The position numbers and the translations under genes are program-made. From positions 73,134 to 137,133 of the forward strand of contig BQKZ01000039.1 of the NCBI GenBank assembly GCA_036244855.1: a stretch of DNA of 64,000 nt. The letters are read 5' to 3'. The first letter of the stretch is position 1. Every line of letters begins with the position of its first letter. The notes under the pieces were generated by a model. The model was not told the DNA's origin, did not search any database, and was given only the letters and a program-made list of their open reading frames with translations. The DNA is from Temnopleurus reevesii (taxonomy: Eukaryota > Echinodermata > Echinoidea > Temnopleuroida > Temnopleuridae). Below, one piece after another: positions 39,545 through 51,587 of this stretch.

Positions 39545-39650
39545 CGGCTTTGAGGATGATGATAATGATGGTGATGATGCCGATGATGCCGATGATGCTG
39601 ATGACTCATGATGATGATCATGCTGATGATGCTTATGGAGATAATGGTAG

Positions 39651-39684
<34 letters not shown>

Positions 39685-39707
39685 GATACTGTTTGTAATG
39701 ATTGTGT

Positions 39708-39770
<63 letters not shown>

Positions 39771-39970
39771 GGATAATGATGAGATTATGATGATGACGAA
39801 TATGAAGAAGATGATGATGATGATGATAATGGTTATGATGAGATTATGATGATGATGATAATGAGGATGTTAAGGTTTATGTAATCAGTGATGATGATGA
39901 TGATGAAAATGTATATGTAGCTAGTTATGGTGATGATGATGGTGGTGGGGTGGTGATTATGATTTTGATA
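39245..39970. repeat. Long GAT/ATG trinucleotide repeat
   Basis: Over 700 bp of (GAT)n and variants, with pure runs at 39486-39543 and 39707-39770. The poly-Met, poly-Asp, poly-His and poly-Ile frames in it are repeat translations. The flank 39120-39245 partly repeats text seen at 38665-38715. Confidence 0.95.
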
Positions 39971-40448
39971 TATAGTGATAATGAAGGTGGCAATGGGGAA
40001 TAACATGTTGACGGTAAAGAAGTTGACAAAATCCGAAATAGGGATTACATCAACACATATTTTCCCTTGAATATATCAAAAAGGCAAATCAAATTCTTCA
40101 ACAGCAAAATATAAATCTATGAACGAAACTTTCCTGTTTTCATGCTTCCAAATTAAAACATTTCCTGTAAAAGGAGACCTGGCAAAAATAAATGTCAGTG
40201 ACCATTGACAACGTCCGTTTCCTGTTGGTCAATATTTGACCATAACAGATACATATCTCGGAAGGAAAGTGGTGTTGGTTACATGATCACATGATTTAGT
40301 TTTAAGACATTCCAGTCTACTATAATTATCCTGATAAGTAGCAGGGGCATATATTCCCAACATATTTGATTGGAATACCCCTCTCCATTTTTAGGTTACA
40401 TCGAAGACTAGTTTGTGCACCAATGTTGGCATATGTGCAGGAGCATTA

Positions 40449-40486
40449 TTTTTTTTTTTTTTTTTTTTTTGGGGGGGGGGGGGGGG
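40449..40486. repeat. T22-G16 junction
   Basis: 22 T followed directly by 16 G. In reverse complement this is C16-A22, like the C-run/A-run at 3219-3250. Confidence 0.9.
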
Positions 40487-40699
40487 TGTCGTTCGTCATT
40501 CCAAATGATCTTCTTTGTGAACATATAAAGACAGTTTTAACAATGGAGCCTAGTTTGTTTTGTGGAGCAAACATGGGAAAAATGACCGTCATCAATTTTC
40601 TATACTACTGAAATCTTATGATCAATACGAACCATTAGAATGGTAAAATTAACTTTAACAATTAAACGGACAGTAACAATTTTCAAAATACAACACAAC

Positions 40700-41350
40700 A
40701 ATAACTAAAGAAAGAAATATGCTAATAGTGAAAAAAATTAAACACATCAATAAACAAACTAAAAGACGCTGAATTTATGAATGGTTTTGGTTAAGATTTT
40801 TTTTAGCAAATGCAAGTATGAAAAAATTGAAATGTAGACACTTCAGTGTTTCTGGTGGACATGGCTTATGTTTAGCCAAACCATTTCCTCATAATTTGGC
40901 AAGTAGGCCGAAGTAATATCAGGTAATTATTGACACCATGGTTACACGAACATCAAACAAACATAAGGAAAAGGAAACATTTACGACTAATTGATAGTTT
41001 TTCCACCTAAAGATAGCCTTGCCCAAGGACAGGAATGACAGGTGTGTTCATTTTTGTAAACAAAGTTCCTCAATTAGTTAATTAATAAACAAATTTTAAG
41101 GAAAATATACGCTGTCCTCATGGTTGGCCTGATTTACCATCCAAGGGTAAATGTTCATATAGCCCGGCACACACTGCCCAATCATTTGAAAACGATCGAA
41201 GAAATTCTATGAATCAATTTACTGAAAATAAAAAATTGTGGAATTAAGAAAACGAAATAATAAAAAGAACATAATTTTGAAAACTATAGAAAGTTGAATC
41301 TAAAATAAATCGAATTTGGGGTAAAAAACCAAAGAGCCACTAAAATATTT
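40700..41350. repeat. Left copy of a duplicated block
   Basis: From CAATAACTAAAGAAAGAAAT on, nearly identical to 42401-43060, with a handful of substitutions over about 500 bp, then indels. The repeat restarts directly after the single N at 42400. Confidence 0.92.
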
Positions 41351-41513
41351 CAAGCATTTTTTTTTACATGCAGGCGTACCGAGGATATGTGCAGGGTGAC
41401 AAACTGGGCCCTTTCGGGGCCAACGGTGAAGTGACAAGCTGTATCTGCATGAACTTTTCAAGCGTACGACACGCAATATCGGAGATATCTAAAACTTTGG
41501 CTTTTGAGCGTTT

Positions 41514-42082
41514 TTAAAAGAAGAACCTACCCCAAATAGTATTTTTTTTTAACAGAAGCAGAAAAAAATTGGCGATCAGAACAAAAAAAAGTTTGAGGAA
41601 AATCGGACAACTAATTACAAAGTTATGAATTTTAAAGATTGAAAAAACCCAAGCAAATCAGAGCAAATTTTCAGGCACGTTGCTAATTTGATGACGTCAC
41701 AGGTGCACAACTAACCATTTATCCTATTTATCTTTATAGTGCAAACTTCATCATTTTTACAGAAAGACTCAACATTTGCATTAATATAAACTTGCAACTA
41801 TGGGAGCTACATATCTATCATGAAGATACACTGCAGTTAAACTTGTGAGGAAATCATATTTTTGGGAAAAGGTAACATTTTTGATAACATTGATATCAAT
41901 ATCATAAGTAGTCAGTTGTGCACCTATGACGTCATCAGGTGCCAATTTGTCTAGATATTTAAACATTCATAACCTTCCTATTAGTTGTCAGATTTTGCTT
42001 AAATTTTTGTTTGTTCTGCTCACCATTTTTTTTCTGCATCTGCTGAAAAAAAATATTATTTTGGGGTAGACTCTCCTTTTAA
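41514..42082. mobile_element. ~570 bp TTAA-type MITE, copy 1
   Basis: The ends TTAAAAGAAGAACCTACCCC and GGGGTAGACTCTCCTTTTAA are inverted repeats. Shared interior with 55029-55562 includes GAGGAAAATCGGACAA, GTGCACAACTAACCA and GGCACCTATGA. No transposase. Confidence 0.87.
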
Positions 42083-42400
42083 GTGTTTGTTTTTTGCCAG
42101 CTCATGCGCGCACCAAGAATTTGAAAACCCAGGGTCGAAGAATTTGGAATTTTGAGCCCCCTCTTCAAGGGGGAAATTAAAAAGGGTCGTTAGCTAAATT
42201 TGGCGATCTCTGACGAGGCTAACCACACCCCCTTCCAAAGAAAGGTAATCCGTTCCAATTTTGCGCCCCCTTCATCAATTTTGTCTCCCCTAACTCTAAC
42301 CCGGGGCGAGAGACCACAATGGCCTCTCCCCAATGTTGTACAAATACCCCCAAAATCACGAAAAGCCCCATGTCATCCATTCGATCATTTTTTTTTCTNA

Positions 42401-43060
42401 CAATAACTAAAGAAAGAAATATGCTAATAGTGAAAAAAATTAAACACATCAATAAACAAACTAAAAGACGCTGAATTTATGAAAGGTTTTGGTTAAGATT
42501 TTTTTTAGCAAATGCAAGTATGAAAAAATTGAAATGTAGACACTTCAGTGTTTCTGGTGGACATGGCTTATGTTTAGCCAAACCATTTCCTCATAATTTG
42601 GCAAGTAGGCCGAAGTAATATCAGGTAATTATTGACACCATGGTTACACGAACATCAAACAAACATAAGGAAAAGGAAACATTTACGACTAATTGATAGT
42701 TTTTCCACCTAAAGATAGCCTTGCCCAAGGACAGGAATGACAGGTGTGTTCATTTTTGTAAACAAAGTTCCTCAATTAGTTAATTAATAAACAAATTTGA
42801 AGGGAAATATACGGTGTCCTCATGGTTGGCCTGATATACCACCCAAGGGTAAATGTTCATATAGCCCGGCACACACTGCCCAATCATTTGACAACGATCG
42901 AAGAAATTCTATGAATCAATTTGAAGAAATAAAAAGCATTAAATTTGGAAAACAAGGCATTGAAACGGAAACAAAATATTTGAAAACTAGAAAGTTAAAA
43001 CTAAAAAGGATGAATTTGGGGGAAGAAAATTGAAACTAAAAAGCCACTAAAATATTTCAA
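42401..43060. repeat. Right copy of a duplicated block
   Basis: Partner of 40700-41350. The downstream sequences then differ; the left copy leads into a MITE. Confidence 0.92.
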
Positions 43061-43586
43061 ACTTCCTTTCTATATACCGGACCGTTTTCTGGGGCGACCG
43101 GGGCTGCCGGTGAGTTGACTAGCAAAAAAGACAAGAAAAAAAAAAAAAAAGATCTCCACTCTTTTTAAACCGATACCAATCGAGGCTGAAGCGGTCCCCT
43201 GCTGGCAACTTTGGCTTTTCTGCGTTTCCATAAATATTACCGTTCTTTGCCCGCTAATGCGCGCTCATAGGATCAGTGGGCCCCTGGGAGCTCGATCAAT
43301 ATGAAATTTTCGCTCCCCGCAAAAAATTAAAAAATTGGGAAACATTTGACGCCCCTCTCAGCAAATTCTGTCGAGTCCGGGGACTGACGGGGCTTTCACG
43401 CAAAAAAAAAGGAGAAAAGGTGCGCCCCTCGCTCAGCTCTTACCCGGCGGACCAACGCTCAAAATCCACCCTACCCCTCAAAAATACATGATTAGCCAGA
43501 AATTTGTTTTCAACTTTTCCACTTAAGTCCTCTGATTTGTCCGTTTTTTGTGTGTTTTCTGTGTAAAATACGCGCAATTTATGCAT
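43061..43586. other. Intergenic, GC-richer patch, no gene
   Basis: Contains an A-run (43136-43150) and C-rich segments resembling other scattered TTTTGCGCCCCCT-type sequence at 42230-42300 and 59060-59220. No coding signal. Confidence 0.4.
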
Positions 43587-43688
43587 CCTGGGCCCAATTG
43601 CATAACATGTTGCGTTTAAACGCAAGTCTTTCATATGTGTTCATGATTGGTTGAGGTTGCGTTTAAACGCAACCTAATAACGCCCAGG
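43587..43688. repeat. Short foldback element with two copies of a palindromic 12-mer
   Basis: The ends CCTGGGC and GCCCAGG are inverted. Inside are two copies of TTGCGTTTAAACGCAA, itself a perfect palindrome. Confidence 0.75.
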
Positions 43689-44726
43689 AGTGTGACAGGA
43701 TACCCCAAACTTCAAATGTGTCTGCTTCACTGACTGAATGTGTGCGCCGGGCTTGAAATTACGTCATCCACGCCATTCAAAACGATCATTTTCCCCCTTC
43801 CATGATGATTGATAAATTAAGCTGTAAATGTTATACTAGAATAACATTACTGATGACGCAACCCTCCCACGCATTCCTTGCGTCCTTCGCAGGGGGCTTA
43901 ATATTGATGAATTGACAGGAAGTTTGGTATTTTCTTGAGGAGCTATTAAGTCGACTTAATTACTCCTATCATCACCTTGCATCAATTAAAAATCATAGAC
44001 ACAATTTTGATAACATTTGACAGCATTGGGAAAGTGCCGGTGTGGTGGGTTACGTAATCAGGACAGTTGAAAAGACAGAAAGAGGGTAGTCTGAATGTAC
44101 GGGCCGTATTGAGGCAATTTATAATAATGCCATATACCGGAATCAGTTTATGTAGATGAACCAAATGTAAGTGTAAATGTGATAAATAGTTTTTTTTTTT
44201 TCAAATTGTGACTGTTTCAAAGGTCCCTAAAAAGTAAAATACACTTGACAGTAGGCACGTACAAACCAGCACTCTGCATTTGTTTAAATTTGGGTATTTT
44301 TTTTTAGACTTCGCTGGCGGCAGTCTGACACCCTGGCAACCCTTCATTTTTCGCTCATCTTTAATTTTACAATGCGACCATTGCCTGTACATGCACGAAT
44401 CAGGTGCTTAGAGGGAGCATCGAACGAGTCTATTTGTGGAAATCAATGGAGCCAGCAGCAGTGCATGTCCTCATGTGACTTTCGCTAAAACATGAAACAC
44501 ATGGTGTAAAATATATCGGCTCACACCCCTTAAATCTTATGTATTCACTTATTATTCATTAAAATTTTGTTTATGAAAGACAGGATGTCCTCGCTCAAAC
44601 CATGAATATGTTTTGCCATAAAGCCTTTTTTTGCGGTGGCAATGCTTTTCGTAAAAAATATGTCAAATCATTCAATTGAGGCTTAGGAAAGTTCTGATGG
44701 CCCAATGACCATCGGTAAATAAGTGT
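43689..44726. other. Intergenic, no feature recognised
   Basis: Unique sequence without coding potential. Confidence 0.4.
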
Positions 44727-44958
44727 TGATAACGGCTCAGTCGGTAGAGCTTCTGGCATGGAATGAAGAGATCCTTTCATAACGCATGTCCGAACCCAAC
44801 ATTATTTGGTAAAATATTGCACCTCAGTATATAAAATTTGCAATATTGTTACCTTTATAATATTGCATCTTAAAAAGATGATCTCCTTGTTCGGCCTTTA
44901 TGCGCCGTGAGCACTCCACAGAATGAATTTGGCGCTGTATAGATATCATTATTATTAT
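44727..44958 (+). mobile_element. tRNA-derived SINE, family 2
   Basis: A-box segment GGCTCAGTCGGTAGAGC. The B-box region is degenerate (GTCCGAACCCA). The body ends TTTGGCGCTGTATAGATATC and ATTATTATTATG. Distinct in sequence from family 1. Confidence 0.75.
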
Positions 44959-45435
44959 GATCTATAGTTTGCACACTTAAAGGTGCAGCATTGCACCTTC
45001 ATTTGTTAGTGTGTAGAGACTGTCATCAGGCAAAGCTCCAAACTGGCTATATTCGGAGATGTCAAATTGCAGTTCTGGCATTTCAATGGGATCGCACTTC
45101 ACCTTTTGAATGTTTGGAAACCATCTTTGAGAATCTCACGTGTCCCATCAAGTAAACATCAGCTGACGAAGCTTAATTAGTTGATTCTCTCATTAAGCGA
45201 ACAGTATACTGTTATAAACATTACTGTCAGACGTGTCTGAGGTCTAATAGGGTCTGCCATCCCTCGGCGACCGTTACTGACTGTTATGAACCCTTCACAC
45301 TCGTTTCTTAATTTTAGACCACCGGACTATTTATATATTGCCATTCTGACAATTATGACAATCAATCAACGCGAGACATTAAAAATGATGGCTCTGTTAA
45401 AATTTTACCCTAAGATATTTTGCGGGTTGTAAAAA
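44959..45435. other. Intergenic, unique sequence
   Basis: Non-repetitive, with CACGTG (45138), TTAATTAG and paired CGTGTCTGA-type motifs. A candidate for non-coding conservation only; no gene. Confidence 0.3.
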
Positions 45436-45835
45436 ATGTTAGGGAGCATCGTTTACAAGGAGTCACAGAAGACAGTGAAAGAAAGTGAAGAAAAAGATGA
45501 AGAAGAAGGTGAAGAGGGAAAAATGAATGAGAAGAAGAATAGGATGAGGGAGAAGAAAAATAATAAGAAGAAGAAGAAACAGAAGAAGGAAAAGAAGAAG
45601 GAAAAGAAGAAGAAGAAAAGGAAGAAGGAAAAGAAACAGATAAAGAAGAGGAAGAAGAAGGAAAATAAGAAGAAGGAAAAGAAAGAGATAAAGAAGAGGA
45701 AGAAAGGAGGTGCCCGGGTCGAAAGAGGAGGAAGAGGAAGAGAAGGGCGTGAGGATAATGATGCAGAAGGGGATAGAATAAGAAAAAGAAGAAAAAGAGG
45801 AGGAAAAGGGACAAACGAATGAACAAGAGGAAGAA
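45436..45835. repeat. Purine-rich GAA/AAG tract
   Basis: About 400 bp, almost only A and G, in AAGAAG/GAAAAG repeats. It opens a 128-residue Lys/Glu frame on plus and Ser/Phe/Leu frames on minus. These are explained by composition. Confidence 0.9.
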
Positions 45836-45860
45836 GAATACACGAAAAACAAACGATTTC

Positions 45861-45948
45861 CACATCGGAAGCTATTGACCAATACAGTGCGCGTGACCCC
45901 CTGCATCGGAAACCATTGACCAATCACGTTAGACGGTATGACCCGCCT
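45861..45948. promoter_or_regulatory. Two-unit repeat with ATTGACCAAT motifs
   Basis: CATCGGAAGCTATTGACCAAT and a second CATCGGAAACCATTGACCAAT are about 40 bp apart, each followed by a CpG-containing stretch and TGACCC. ATTGACCAAT includes CCAAT on the plus strand and ATTG on the other. Promoter role is a guess; no transcript start or frame is seen. Confidence 0.3.
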
Positions 45949-47070
45949 AGCCAAAGTACGCAAACAAATGGGGAGACACCCAGCTGGGTTGACAAAACGT
46001 TCCGTGTCAAAACCATGACATTGTCTAGCAGTTTTAAAGAGTTATTTCCAATATTGAAACTTTGCTTTGATAACTTGTGCATTTATGACAACTGACGATT
46101 AACAGATCTGTCAAAAGGAATGTATTAGAAGATCAGTGATAGCAGATTAGTCTGAGAGTTTTGAAAGTAATTTAAAGAGCGAATGCAGATAAACGATTTT
46201 ATAGATTCAACTATTTTGATGACATAGATTCGTCACGGAGTGTTGGCATAGTGAAAATGTATTTGTTTGTAATTCACAGCCCCTCCAAAGCCCAGCCACT
46301 TTTTTAAAACAATTAGCAGTGTCTGTTCTGGATAAAACAATGTAGACAATTTCATGCCTCGTACTCAGTTTTGTTTTGCGGTGTATTTAAACAAATTTCA
46401 CTGGCGTGAATAAGTTAGACTACGCTGGTTCATAACCACTTACTTGGTAAATGTAGGTATGGCTGGAGTGAAGTTCAAATACTGCTTAGACATGACTTAA
46501 ACATGCGCAACATCGCTGCAGTCATTAATATTTTAGCAGACTCACGCTCTCTACAATATAGCCTTTTCACCGCTCGTTCTGAGCAAATTATTTCCAAATT
46601 ATTATTAGCTGTGCTAAATCCATAACCCCAAATGGCTCAGGAAGAATGATTTAAAGGCAAGATTAGGCCCAGCATGAGGTATTTGATTTGATAATTTGTG
46701 CCTGTTTTTAGCCTACACTGACCCACGCAGAATGATATTAATAAATAAGACGTTAGACGAATAATCGTTGAATGTTTGTGACGGCTTAATCCTGACTTTT
46801 TTTTGCTGCTTCATTCTTTAAGATTCATACCCGACAGCTAACCTTTCCGCATGACTTTTCTGGTCCCTATGGCGACTCGAAATACTTATGAAACCCAAAC
46901 ATTAATGAGTTTTGTGATTATTAGTTATGATTGATGACGTCATTGTTACATCTCTATATTACTTAATTTCAGTTAGTTATGCACCATTACATCTTGCAAT
47001 TTAATGATGCAGTGCATGGTTGTTGAAATATTTGGAACATTTTGATGCATGTATTTGATAAGTTCAATGC
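45949..47070. other. Intergenic, no feature recognised
   Basis: AT-rich unique sequence. Confidence 0.4.
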
Positions 47071-47233
47071 CATTTACATGTTTATAAATGTCACACATTT
47101 TTGTTTATTCGGAAGAGGTTTGAACTCAAAACTAAACGAACAAGTATAGTTTTCAATGCAATTTACATGTTTATAAATGTCACACATTTTTGTTTATTCG
47201 AAAGAAGTTTGAACTCAATACTATAACGAACAA
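47066..47233. repeat. Tandem duplication, two ~84 bp units
   Basis: CAATGCCATTTACATGTTTA ... AACGAACAAGTA repeats immediately with a few changes (second unit from about 47155). Confidence 0.88.
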
Positions 47234-49140
47234 GTAAATCCCAGATATGGTTCTGAAGATCTATCATTTCATTAAAGATTTCGTTTTCTTTTCAAATCAT
47301 CGAGCCATTCTGAAAGAGAAGATACACGCTATTACATTTCAAATTCATATAACTGGAAAAAATGTGAATCCATTGTTTGATAAGTGTCGAAACGATAAAC
47401 TTAAGAAATAGTACGTCTGACTTTAATGTCTCTTTGTACAGTGATTATCAGCACACATTTATGCTAAATGTTAACCAATACTTTGGTTAGTTAAAACAAC
47501 CTTTTGATGATCAGCTTCGTAATATCTATCAACCACAGGACTGATCATTTTTATCATTATATTGTAAGAGAATGTTTATTAGAGCGTGCCTGACTCTCCG
47601 CCTGAAAAAATGGAAAAGGTAAAAATATCATTAAAAAATAAATCATTGTCCACAATAAGTGTATTAGTGATTTATTTTAATCGGCAATAAGTTTCACTAC
47701 GTTATTATTGCATCGATTATTCGTTTGGGTGTGACCTTTATACGATCAAAGCAAATGAGATGACAAATTATCATCATTAGCCCAGTCACGACTTCAAATA
47801 CGAACATTTTACCTTCAACCCAAGATTTGAAGATAGAATCAAACAAACCGCCTACCCGAACAAATCATCAACATAAGATTTCAAATGAACATAATTAATC
47901 ATGACGTCATCAGCACGTGATCACGGTGATAGCACATGGTTTTCATTTCGAATATTTTTTTGTCATATTCATTTTCTTATTTCTACCAGAGCCGTTTGCG
48001 CGAATGTAATAATTGCTTTTTCTGGTTGCTTATCATGCATGGGGATGAAGCAAAGCTCCGAGTAAAAAAAGATCTATATCGCAAACCAGATGTAATCTTT
48101 ATTCTGAATGGACAATTACGGTGTGCGCTGTTGAGAAATATGGATATGACAACAATTCCGATTGGCGAATGACGATCAGTTTCAATATGCACTCATTAAG
48201 AATTCTGAAAAGCGCTCACAAACAACACCATCTTCGTTTATCTTTTCAAGCTATTATCATATTTTGACTATATTACTAGGGAAAGAAATATTTTTGAGAA
48301 TTGAATACATGTCACGATTCAATAGCACGTTATGTGAAATAAATTGAAATTTGAGAATCACACAGTCGTATAAAGTCTAACTGCAAAAGAATCACATTTT
48401 TCTTACTTGTTTTTGCAAACATATTCTATCTTTATTTCAACCTTGCCTCTGTAAACGTAACTTTCGGGCAAATCCATGTTTGGAGAAAAGGGGTGACTGT
48501 TATACGCAGACGATCATTTTGGAACAATGTATTTGGGGGCAGTCACACCCACAGGATGATCCACCCAGTACTGGAACCAACCTGCTGCCAAAATGAATTA
48601 TCTTGAATTCGAATTACGGACTATCATTTGACGTTATGTTTAATCAGTAAATTTGTACAATTCAGATTGACATAAAATAACATTCAAACATTTGGCTTTA
48701 AACGAAATAAGATCGTAATAATTACATCTCTGTTGATGCGTTTTGAGAAAGAGCAGGGTGGGATCAGTTTACTGATGTGACTGACCTATTAGAGATTGTC
48801 ACGTGTTCACAGACAAGCATCACGATAGGAAATAGGTGAACAAGGGCAAAGATGCTCGTGTTGTGACGTCATAATAGACTATTCTGACAATTGGTTATTA
48901 TGTTGTCTGTTACCACATTGAGATGATCTAATAGACACCGTGTACTTTCTGAAATATGTTCATGGTCATCTTTAGAGTTGCACGCGCTCAAGCTCCTCTT
49001 AGTGATGGTGATCATCATTCTGCTTTTGCTATTGGCTTCCTTTCATCGTCGGTATTGTTTTTGCTTCATATGTATGTTTTCATCTTATTCATCTGCATTA
49101 TACTTTTGTTCATATTCATTACTTCTCATTTTTTCATCAC
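47234..49140. other. Intergenic, no gene recognised
   Basis: Unique AT-rich sequence with scattered CACGTG and TGACGTCA motifs (for example near 48800 and 48864). No coding evidence. Confidence 0.4.
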
Positions 49141-49151
49141 TCGGCAGGTGT

Positions 49152-49456
49152 GATTTTGTAACAAAATCAATCAATAGTAATAATTTTGTAACAAAATCAT
49201 TTTTGCTAGTGATTTTGTAACAATATCAACGCTGTTAGACGATTTTGTAACAAAATAATTTAAGTCGAATGATTTTGTAACAAAATTATGAACCCTTAAT
49301 GAATTTGTAACAAAATTAAAACTGTCAATTGATTTTGTGACAAAATTAAAACTGTCAATTGATTTTGTGACAAAATTAAAACTGTCAATTGATTTTGTGA
49401 CAAAATCTTTATGCTGAGTGATTTCGTTATAAAATCATTGATTTTGTAACGGAAAA
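49152..49456. repeat. Array of 17 bp palindromes at 29-30 bp intervals
   Basis: GATTTTGTAACAAAATC or a close variant starts at 49152, 49182, 49211, 49241, 49271, 49301, 49331, 49361, 49391 and 49420; an irregular eleventh is at 49440. The unit is a palindrome around a central A/G. Spacers are 12-13 bp and mostly differ from each other; three in a row (before 49331, 49361 and 49391) are the same. The palindrome is kept far better than the spacers. No cas-like gene exists and the host is an animal, so this is not called CRISPR. Confidence 0.93.
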
Positions 49457-49459
49457 CCA

Positions 49460-50620
49460 TGGCGGACACTTGGCGCCCCATACTCCCCATCCATTAGATG
49501 CGTGCATATTCGCTTGTCACACTATCGACGGGAGGGAAAATGTGAAGGGCCCTGTTTGCATGTTTGCTGGTTTTCACTCTATATGTTGTTAATACTCTCT
49601 GGCTAGGGAGCACCAAATTTGCTAGAGGGTCCTTCAGGGGCGCAAAAAATCCAGAGAGGGGCGAAAAGTTGTAGCTGATGATCTTTCTTTTTTTGCTTGT
49701 CATTGTCTGCCCCGCTAGCCCCCCCCCCCTTCCCGGGGCGCCAAACAGATCCTTGAAGATCGGCGTTGGGGGCACACAATTTCAAATTGGTCAAGTCTCA
49801 CCACCCCCCCCCCCTGTCTCCAAATCATGATTCCGCGCATGCATACAGGTAAAGCGAATAAGAAATGGCAACGCAAATGAGCATTAAAAAGAAAACGATT
49901 ATGTTACATGTAAATCATGCTCTGATAGTTCATTAGCACTTTCGTTTTTGAAAAAAGAGCATGACCATCAGCATCATCAGGAAACTGATTGGAAACATCT
50001 TTTCCGCTTGTTACCAGCTGCAAATACATCAAAACGTCATGATTTTAATGTGACCCACTCTTTAAGTGCAACTTAAACACGGCTGCATATAAACTGAAAA
50101 AAAAATATTTTAGAACCCGGGGTAAACATTTTCTGAAGTAGACTGTAATTTATAATTGCTTCAGGTGTGGCATTTTCAATGAAAAAAATATCATCTGAAA
50201 CAAGTGAACATTGAAACTTCTTTAAACCATTACAAACTTATATGCACACAAAAACATTTGAGGGCTCTTGATAAGAATCTGACTCTAATTGTGTTAGATT
50301 GAAAATGATAAAACTGTTAGGAAAATATAATACTAATTCAGACGGGAAACAGTCCAGAAGGATAGTATACAACTTTATAGTTCAAATGCATAATTACATC
50401 TTTCTAAATTCATCAGGCTAATTTCACGCAGATAATGCATCGTCATCACATCTTTAAGTCCAGGAAAAGAGCACCTTCATTTGTTTTCTGTTAAAAAGCA
50501 ACTTGTTGACAGACAAACACCGATCACAGAGCAGAGGTTACAATTAAAACGAATTGGCCGTCGCCTTTTCTCAATTACAAATGATCATTGTTAATTGAGT
50601 CCTTAGCCATGAGGTTTGAA
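49460..50620. other. Intergenic with C-runs, no gene
   Basis: C-runs near 49720 and 49805 in a GC-richer patch; otherwise AT-rich and unique. Confidence 0.4.
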
Positions 50621-50625
50621 TGGAA

Positions 50626-51055
50626 GTAGGATGGAATGCACTTTGATTTCCTTTGATATTAAGCTGAATCACGGAGAGGATGGATAAAGTGCAAACGGAA
50701 TGATTAAGTATTTGTTGGGAATTATTTGAAACAAATGCCACATGAAGGTGAAACGTCCACCTCAAATGTAACAAACAATATGCCGAAGAAAAAAATATTG
50801 ATGAGTTAGTATTTTCCCGCCTTTTTGCCATTTGATTATCAGTCCATTTGAATCACGGAGAGGATGGAGAAGGTACAAGCGGAATGATTAAGTATTTGTG
50901 AGGAATTATTTGAAACAAATGCCATATGAAGGTGAAATGTCCACCTCAAATGTAACAAACAATATGCCGAAGAAAAACTTATTGATGAGTTAGGATTTTC
51001 CCGCTTTTTTGCCATTCTTTTATCGATTATGCCAATAAATTATCAGTCCATTTGG
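50626..51055. repeat. Two-unit duplication, ~200 bp units
   Basis: The block TGAATCACGGAGAGGATGGA ... TTTTTGCCATT..ATTATCAGTCCATT occurs twice in tandem (about 50660-50845 and 50849-51052) with few differences. Confidence 0.88.
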
Positions 51056-51369
51056 GGATCCTATAGCAAGGACGAAAAAAGGCTGAAGTGTGTCGAAGTT
51101 TGCGGAAAAGTGAATGTCGGCTTTTTCAATCATTTCCGGATTTTGGACTTAAACTAAAAGAGGTTTATATATCTCTTAGGCCTGACCATCGATTTGGTAA
51201 ATGTTTGTTCTCAACCAAAGCCTAATGACGTAGTAGCATTGACCTAGATTTGTTGCATTTAGTTCAGGAACAATGTTAAATATGTTAAAACATTTTGTAA
51301 GATGACGTCAGATTAGGACTCCATTGTATTTTTTTTTTGCTATGAAAAACTGACATTAGACAAAACCTC

Positions 51370-51440
51370 TGCCATAGAGTTTATACTGGGAATATTTTGT
51401 GGTAAAAAAGCACCGGGGCCTGATGGAAACATCATGTGTC
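51370..51440 (+). mobile_element. Possible LINE reverse-transcriptase fragment
   Basis: The plus strand reads FCGKKAPGPDGNIMCL then stop. KAPGPDG matches the conserved KxPGPDG motif of non-LTR reverse transcriptases. Only about 70 bp is recognisable. Confidence 0.5.
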
Positions 51441-51587
51441 TGTAAAGAAAAAAGATGACAGCATCTCTTCCATGTTTCTTTACAAAACCTTTTCTGCCTT
51501 ACAGCCAAAATCAATGGGAGTTCAGATCGCTCACTTTGATAATGATGATAATGATAATAATATCAAGAATAACAATGCACATCTGTT

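Noticed and set aside
39127..39849. Poly-His, poly-Ile, poly-Met and poly-Asp frames on both strands
   Set aside because: They are explained by a GAT trinucleotide repeat.
45410..45963. Lys/Glu-rich 128-residue frame and Ser/Phe/Leu-rich minus frames
   Set aside because: They follow from a purine-rich AAG/GAA tract; no splice sites, domain or codon signal.
49152..49456. Calling the palindrome array a CRISPR locus
   Set aside because: Repeats are only 17 bp, spacers 12-13 bp with three the same, there are no cas genes, and the surrounding DNA is animal.
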